This document shows positions 59,301-64,000 of a DNA stretch of 64,000 nt, piece after piece. The number at the start of each line of letters is the position of its first letter. Positions within the stretch are counted from its first letter, which is position 1. The notes below the pieces were generated by a model that ran no database searches, was not told where the DNA came from, and saw nothing but the letters and a program-made list of their open reading frames with translations. The position numbers and the translations under genes are program-made. The stretch is from Oenanthe sinensis (taxonomy: Eukaryota > Streptophyta > Magnoliopsida > Apiales > Apiaceae), in contig CM053800.1 of NCBI GenBank assembly GCA_028671895.1, positions 21,473,886-21,537,885 of the forward strand, given 5' to 3'.

Positions 59301-60313
59301 CCGTTGCCAACTCATATGTCCATTTCTCCTTTAGCCAATGTCCTACTTCTCTGCATTTCCTGCACATTTATACAAATGTGAGAAGCACATCCGGTATCCA
59401 ATACCCAAGATGTAGAAATAGACAGATTGACTTCTATAACATATATACCTGAATTAGAAGCTTGCTCAGCCCTCTTCTTCTTCAGATCCTCCAAGTAAAC
59501 TGAACAGTTTCTCTTCCAGTGACTAGTTTTCTTACAGTAGTGACATTCACCCTTAGCGACCCCACCTTTAGGCTTTAAAGCCTGTTTAGGACCTGACTTT
59601 GGCTTGGGTGTAGAATCAGAACCTGTCTTCTTCTTACCCTTCCACTTGCCTTTCCCTTTGGCCTTACCTTTATTGCCCACCATCAGTATGGGAGCAGGTT
59701 CAGCCGTCTTCATGTTGGTCTCATATGTTCTCAACATAGCCAACAATTCAGTAGGTGTTTTGTCAAACTCATTCATATTGTAGTTCATAACAAACTGAGT
59801 GAATTTGTTGTTCAAAGAATTCAAGATTAGGTCAATACCAGTTTCCGGACCAATCGGGAAACCCAAAGTATCAAGATACTCAATGTAACCAATCATCTTC
59901 AGAACATGTGGGCCAATTGGTTCATTTGCCCCTTGTTTGCAGTTAAAGAGTGACTTGCTCGTGTTGAACCTTTCTTGACGAGTTTGGCTTGCAAACATGC
60001 TTTGCAAGTGCTCATTGATAGTATATGCATCCATATGCACATGCTGTCTTTGAAGCTCAGCACTCATAGTTGCTAACATAAGACACGCAACATCAGTTGC
60101 ATCATTCTCATCCTTAGTGTGGGCCGCTCGTTCCTCAACAGTAGCGCCCTCAGGAAGGGGACCTGCCGGAGGAATATCAATGACATGAAGCTTGCGCTCC
60201 TGCCTGAGGACAATCCTCAAATTCCTCTGCCAGTCTAGGAAGTTGTTTCCTCCTGTCAGCTTATCCTTCTCAAGGACAGATCGTACGGATAGTGTGTTTG
60301 TGTTGTTTGTCAT
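56348..60313 (-). pseudogene. Copia gag-pol polyprotein with one nonsense codon (element 5)
   Basis: Start at the conserved ATG (MTNNTNTLSVRSVL) at 60313; an in-frame ATG 10 codons upstream lies in the leader. The length is exactly 3966 bp, as in element 4. The only break is TGA at 59314-59312, codon 334 (CGA Arg in elements 2 and 4), shortly after the protease DTG. Knuckle CHYCKKTSHWKRNC, integrase zinc motif CESC, D,D35E, RT YVDD and RNase H motifs are all intact. The stop separates gag plus the N-terminal protease half from everything downstream. A CG-to-TG change is what deamination of a methylated cytosine would give (inference). Confidence 0.95.
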
Positions 60314-61687
60314 TACTTGGTATCTACAATGATAAAAGCACAAAATTAAACATTAGATTGTCTGAGTTATTTATTATGTTCAAATGATTATGATACATTC
60401 ATAATATATCTCCCACTATTTTTATCAAATCAATAGCCCTTACTATTAATTTGGAAAGTATATCCCATAATCCTTTCTAGTGAGCCAAGATCCATATTTC
60501 GTCATGTCTCAAGTCAACCACTGGAAGTCCTTAAGAATGATTATTTAGGTAGACAACATTTGTCAATTATATCATATATAATTCTTGGATAGTTTGGTGA
60601 GCAACGATTGATCTTATCTATCTAATAGATTTTTAACCAAACTCCATGCTTCTAAGTTCATAATTGTTGAATATAACCGTTTACTTTCACCTTATTATGA
60701 CGACTCAGTTAAGTTTGACCCAATGATACAACGGCCGAATATAACCGTTTATATTCGTCACATCTCACCACGATAGATAGGAGTCCCCTGCCACTAACAG
60801 TCTTTCCCCTAATCGATCTAGGATTCGATGAGTGTTCATTCATTGGAAAGCATCCGATTAAAACTTAATATTTTGTTAAGGGGTTTAGAAAATTTACGAC
60901 GATCATGATCACATCATGAAGAGATCCTCAATTTTTCTTTGAACCAAATATTTCAAATTGACATCTTAAATTGTTCATTTCCCAGGTAGATGGAGGATAC
61001 CAGTGGTCACACTTAAAACCCATCAGCCTTACGAATACGCATATCCGCTTTTGACAGAAAATCCCAGTTTTAGATATCAAAAATTCATATTTAATTCCGT
61101 GTTTTAAAATCCATATTTCATAAACACAAGAATCTCATGATCGTTCGTTTGTTAATTTTAAAATCTTAAATCGTTACAGATTTTATCTTGAGTCGTTACA
61201 GATTTTATCTTGTTTAAACAAGCATGGCATGGGTGTCGTATCTAATACATACATACATACATACATGATTAATCTAATTAAAGCATGCATCATTCATACA
61301 TCAATATGTAAAGTGCAGTATGTAAACGTGCTTGGTTATGGCCCCTTTCCTATGTGATCCTTTCGAGCTAATGAAAGGATCAAAGTCAATCTATGGTGGT
61401 AAAATATAAATACAATTACATGTCTTCATTCTTCTTGTATCCACTAGTGCCTGCTCCTCTTCTTGGATCATCTTTCAGTCTTCAAGTACATTACATGGAA
61501 TAATTGAATACAACCTAAGCTAATGTACTTACATAAGAAAACTCGAGTTACATTCGAGGTTAAACAATTACAAGAATGAAGAAAACGACATGCAAGTCGT
61601 ATTTATAAAACCAAAACCAAAAACCATTAATCTAGGGGTCTAAGGGCCATAACCAGCACCATGCTCAAGTACACAAAATAAAATATT

Positions 61688-61775
61688 GCGGGGGTCCGGG
61701 GGCGGCAGCCCCTGGGCGGGGTCTGGGGCGGCAGCCCCAGGCGGGGTCTGGGGCGGCAGCCCCAGGCGGGGTCGA
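61688..61775 (-). repeat. GC-rich tandem block, ~25 bp unit, element 5 leader
   Basis: On the plus strand, about three units of a 25 bp repeat with the words 'cggggtctgggg' and 'cggcagccccagg'. There are many G4 runs on the plus strand (C-rich in the element's sense RNA). Internal complementarity GGGGC/GCCCC allows hairpins. Confidence 0.85.
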
Positions 61776-62110
61776 GCTGACCTGGTCAGCTCGAAATCAG
61801 AAATTTTTTTTTATTTTCGAAGACCAGTCCTATTCAGAAATCATCAATTTTTGAACTACAGATCATATCTGTTGGCCCTTTTTCCCACTGCATCTTATAC
61901 AGTTTCAGAAGCATGTATCATATACATACTTATCATATCCCAGTTAACAGATCATGTCCAACATAATCTGTCCACCAGTTTATATCACTATACAAACTGA
62001 CCCTCATGCATAATATACAAATCGCAATATGGCATATAAATCAGTCATGACAAATCATTAACATGCTAGTATCATCACCACATATTACAATTCGAATATA
62101 CATGAAGAAC

Positions 62111-62170
62111 ATAGCATGGCAGAAGCATGGCAGTAACAAAGCAGTAGCATGGCAGTGGCATGGCAGTCAC
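62111..62170 (-). repeat. CTGCCATG short-repeat tract, element 5 leader
   Basis: The plus strand shows CATGGCAG five or six times; homologous to 44842-44924. Confidence 0.8.
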
Positions 62171-62229
62171 CAAAACAGGCATATTTGCATCAAATACAGT
62201 TAACACGTAACCAAATCAGTCCCTTATAC

Positions 62230-62247
62230 ACGTAGCTCTGATGCCAT
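62230..62247 (-). other. Primer binding site, element 5
   Basis: The minus strand reads ATGGCATCAGAGCTACGT, the same variant as in elements 1 and 4. Confidence 0.85.
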
Positions 62248-63797
62248 TGTTGGGTTCCGAGGCATAAAACGCAGCGGATAAACGTAAATATAACGAAAAT
62301 TTTCGGAACCCAAACGCAGGATCATGTATAAGAATTGACGGATTATGGTGATAATCGAATCATACCTATTAAGATTTTGAATGCCACGAACTCAACGGAG
62401 ATCCTTGCTATCACGATTTGTGTCTTCCTCTCGAAAGCACCTCTATGGTATCCACACGAGCACCTTCAAGAACGTCTCACGATCTTGAACACGGAACGGA
62501 AGTACTAGCCTCCTTTGATAGGTTTCGAATTCTCTCTGCCTCTTCCTATGCTGCCTCTTCTGCTAGGGTTTATACAAAAACGTGCAAGCCATTTAACCTA
62601 TCATTATCTATTTATAATGATTGGTTAATGGGCCTTTTTAGCAAAAACCTAACCCATGTAGGCATAGGATTAAATAATAAAACATGCTTCTATTATTTAA
62701 TTAATAATTAAGTCACACTTAATTATTATTGGCAGAAATATAATTCTTCAAATTCGAATTTATTTCAATTAATTAAGTCTCACTTAATTAATATAATAAA
62801 TTCGAATTAATCATCAATTAATTTAAATCTATAATTTAAATTAAATATTCCTCTAGGTGCTCTATGTGTGTGACCCTATAGGCTATTATTTAATTAGCAA
62901 TAATTTTATTCTCCAATAAAATTATAAACAATGAGCGGTATCTAGTAATACATCATTGCTACCTAATTAAACAATAATTAAATCGTGATCCGATAAAACC
63001 TTTCGTGATTAATGTTTCCGTGTAATATAATCCCTTTAACCATATATATTATAGATTAAACTCGAGGCATGTATTTAGTCATCCTCTTCAACATTTAATC
63101 CGGGTTTACTTGATCCATGAGTAGACTATGAAAAACAAATCATTATTTGAGCACGGCCATGCATTTTATAGTCTCACTCAATCAAGAGGCCAATAATATC
63201 TCTCCTAATTATAGGAGGGTTAAATCCTTTATCTATCATTCATATTTCTCATACGACTCATGATATACCCGATGTCCACTTTTATCATCACCCGATCAAA
63301 GGTAACTTTTAATGTAGTCAAAGTATATCAATCATCGTATAGAAATATAATGATCTCAAGTCAGAGGATCATTACACCATTATCACTGTGAGTCTTTCTT
63401 ATGACTTAATTAAACATGAAGAATCTCACTGTGGGTCTGTCCAGTACCATGTACCCCTACATGTACCTATGTATTGACTTTAGTATCCCCATACTAATAA
63501 CCAATGAGATGTGGTTATCTGTCAAACAACATACTAGTCTATTTATGTATTATTATTGTCCTATCATAATAATACTCGACTAGGGAACCTTTAAGAATAT
63601 GATATATTATATAATCTCAAGTTCAAGTCATGTACTTAAACTATATAACGAGTATCATGATTCTAAGGACATTTATTATGCTAACAAATATATCGCAGTA
63701 ATTAAAGTCATAATAAATACGTTTATTGAATAATCAAATGACATAAATGTTTATTAAAAGGAAAAATTGTATTGCCTCTAGGGCACCTACACTAACA
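62248..63797 (-). repeat. 5' LTR of element 5
   Basis: 1550 bp, nearly identical to the 3' LTR. On the minus strand TATAAATA is at 62616-62609, with CCAAT just upstream. Confidence 0.95.
62609..62616 (-). promoter_or_regulatory. TATA box and CCAAT in 5' LTR of element 5
   Basis: The minus strand reads CCAATCATTATAAATAG, a CCAAT word next to a TATA box, the best promoter-like sequence in the window. Inferred from sequence only. Confidence 0.6.
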
Positions 63798-63802
63798 AAA
63801 AC
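63798..63802. repeat. Target-site duplication AAAAC of element 5, right copy
   Basis: Pairs with 54779-54783. Confidence 0.93.
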
Positions 63803-63814
63803 ATCATGCAATAA

Positions 63815-64000
63815 TCAGTTCATGTTTAACATCCCTAACTCACTAACCAACTTAGAGAAAGTGGATTCATCAAGTGGTTTTGTGAAGATGTCAGCAATTT
63901 GATCTTCTGTGGGTACAAAATGTAACACCACAGTTCCATTCATGACATGCTCTCGGATAAAATGATACCTTATGTCTATGTGCTTGGTTCTTGAATGTTG
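63815..64000 (-). CDS. SIRE-like copia pol, C-terminal end (partial)
   Basis: 61 codons and a TGA stop, open to the window edge: HSRTKHIDIRYHFIREHV, ADIFTKPLDESTFSKLV and ELGMLNMN. This is the standard end of RNase H and pol in Ty1/copia elements of the SIRE type. The rest of pol lies beyond base 64000, so intactness cannot be judged. Element 5 begins 18 bp downstream of the stop. Confidence 0.88.
   Translation of the reverse strand, partial: QHSRTKHIDIRYHFIREHVMNGTVVLHFVPTEDQIADIFTKPLDESTFSKLVSELGMLNMN

Larger units (their letters stand above)
60314..62229 (-). other. Leader of element 5
   Basis: 1.9 kb, non-coding, collinear with that of element 4. It includes a GC-rich tandem block (61688-61775) and a CTGCCATG tract (62111-62170). 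A plus-strand ORF at 61686-62000 is antisense to the leader and is not supported. Confidence 0.8.
54784..63797 (-). mobile_element. Element 5: complete, very young Angela/Tork-like copia (subfamily A)
   Basis: 9014 bp, minus strand, two 1550 bp LTRs differing at about four positions by eye, PBS, leader, gag-pol with one nonsense codon, PPT and a perfect AAAAC TSD. It is inserted just downstream of the stop codon of a SIRE-like pol. Confidence 0.95.

Noticed and set aside
61686..62000. Gly-rich 104-codon ORF on the plus strand.
   Set aside because: It is antisense to the element 5 leader and its start is the GC-rich repeat block; no support as a gene.
1..64000. Host protein-coding genes, tRNA or rRNA genes.
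   Set aside because: I scanned both strands and found only transposable element coding remnants; no cloverleaf-like tRNA or rDNA sequence was noticed. A short non-coding RNA could be missed without computation.

Overview
This window looks like repeat-dominated plant nuclear DNA, probably from an angiosperm and most likely a eudicot. It is AT-rich and packed with nested LTR retrotransposons of plant-specific lineages: Tork/Angela-like and SIRE-like Ty1/copia, Athila-like Ty3/gypsy, and a chromovirus-derived giant-LTR element. I see no host gene, rRNA, tRNA, CRISPR array or bacterial operon. The lineage names come from protein motifs read by eye. The species cannot be fixed from the sequence.

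Layout, left to right. Bases 1-1090 are a tandem satellite with a ~140 bp higher-order unit (40+50+50 bp). Bases 1097-3020 hold a SIRE-type LTR end and a minus-strand SIRE-like gag-pol fragment. Bases 3023-7139 are element 1, a decayed Angela/Tork-like copia copy of LTR subfamily B: one LTR plus a broken gag-pol that stops after integrase. Bases 7140-9600 are an Athila-like fragment with an LTR remnant, PBS and broken gag. Bases 9600-15578 are element 2, a subfamily A copia copy without its 5' LTR but with a nearly complete gag-pol and its 3' LTR. From 15579 to 35309 lies the 3' part of a plus-strand SIRE-like element (a long post-pol ORF, then its 3' LTR). That ORF is split at 16829/31734 by a 14.9 kb element with 5.6-5.8 kb LTRs, a 3.5 kb non-functional internal domain and a perfect ATATC target-site duplication.

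Bases 35344-52935 are element 3, an old minus-strand subfamily B copia copy. Its 5' LTR carries element 4 (43211-52204, plus strand, complete, TSD TATTA). Bases 52936-54783 and 63803-64000 are two halves of another minus-strand SIRE-like element. They are separated by element 5 (54784-63797, minus strand, complete, TSD AAAAC), whose two LTRs differ at about four positions and which is the youngest insertion seen.

Elements 2, 4 and 5 share one gag-pol architecture: gag with a CCHC knuckle, protease DTG, integrase HHCC plus D,D35E, RT YVDD and RNase H. The coding length is 3966 bp in elements 4 and 5 and 3965 bp in element 2. Each copy has a different one- or two-base lesion, so none can make the full polyprotein as read. 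The most interesting object is the giant-LTR element. It resembles the LARD class (large retrotransposon derivatives): its LTRs are nearly identical, yet its internal domain holds only stop-riddled relics of a chromovirus pol. This suggests it was already non-autonomous when it last moved.
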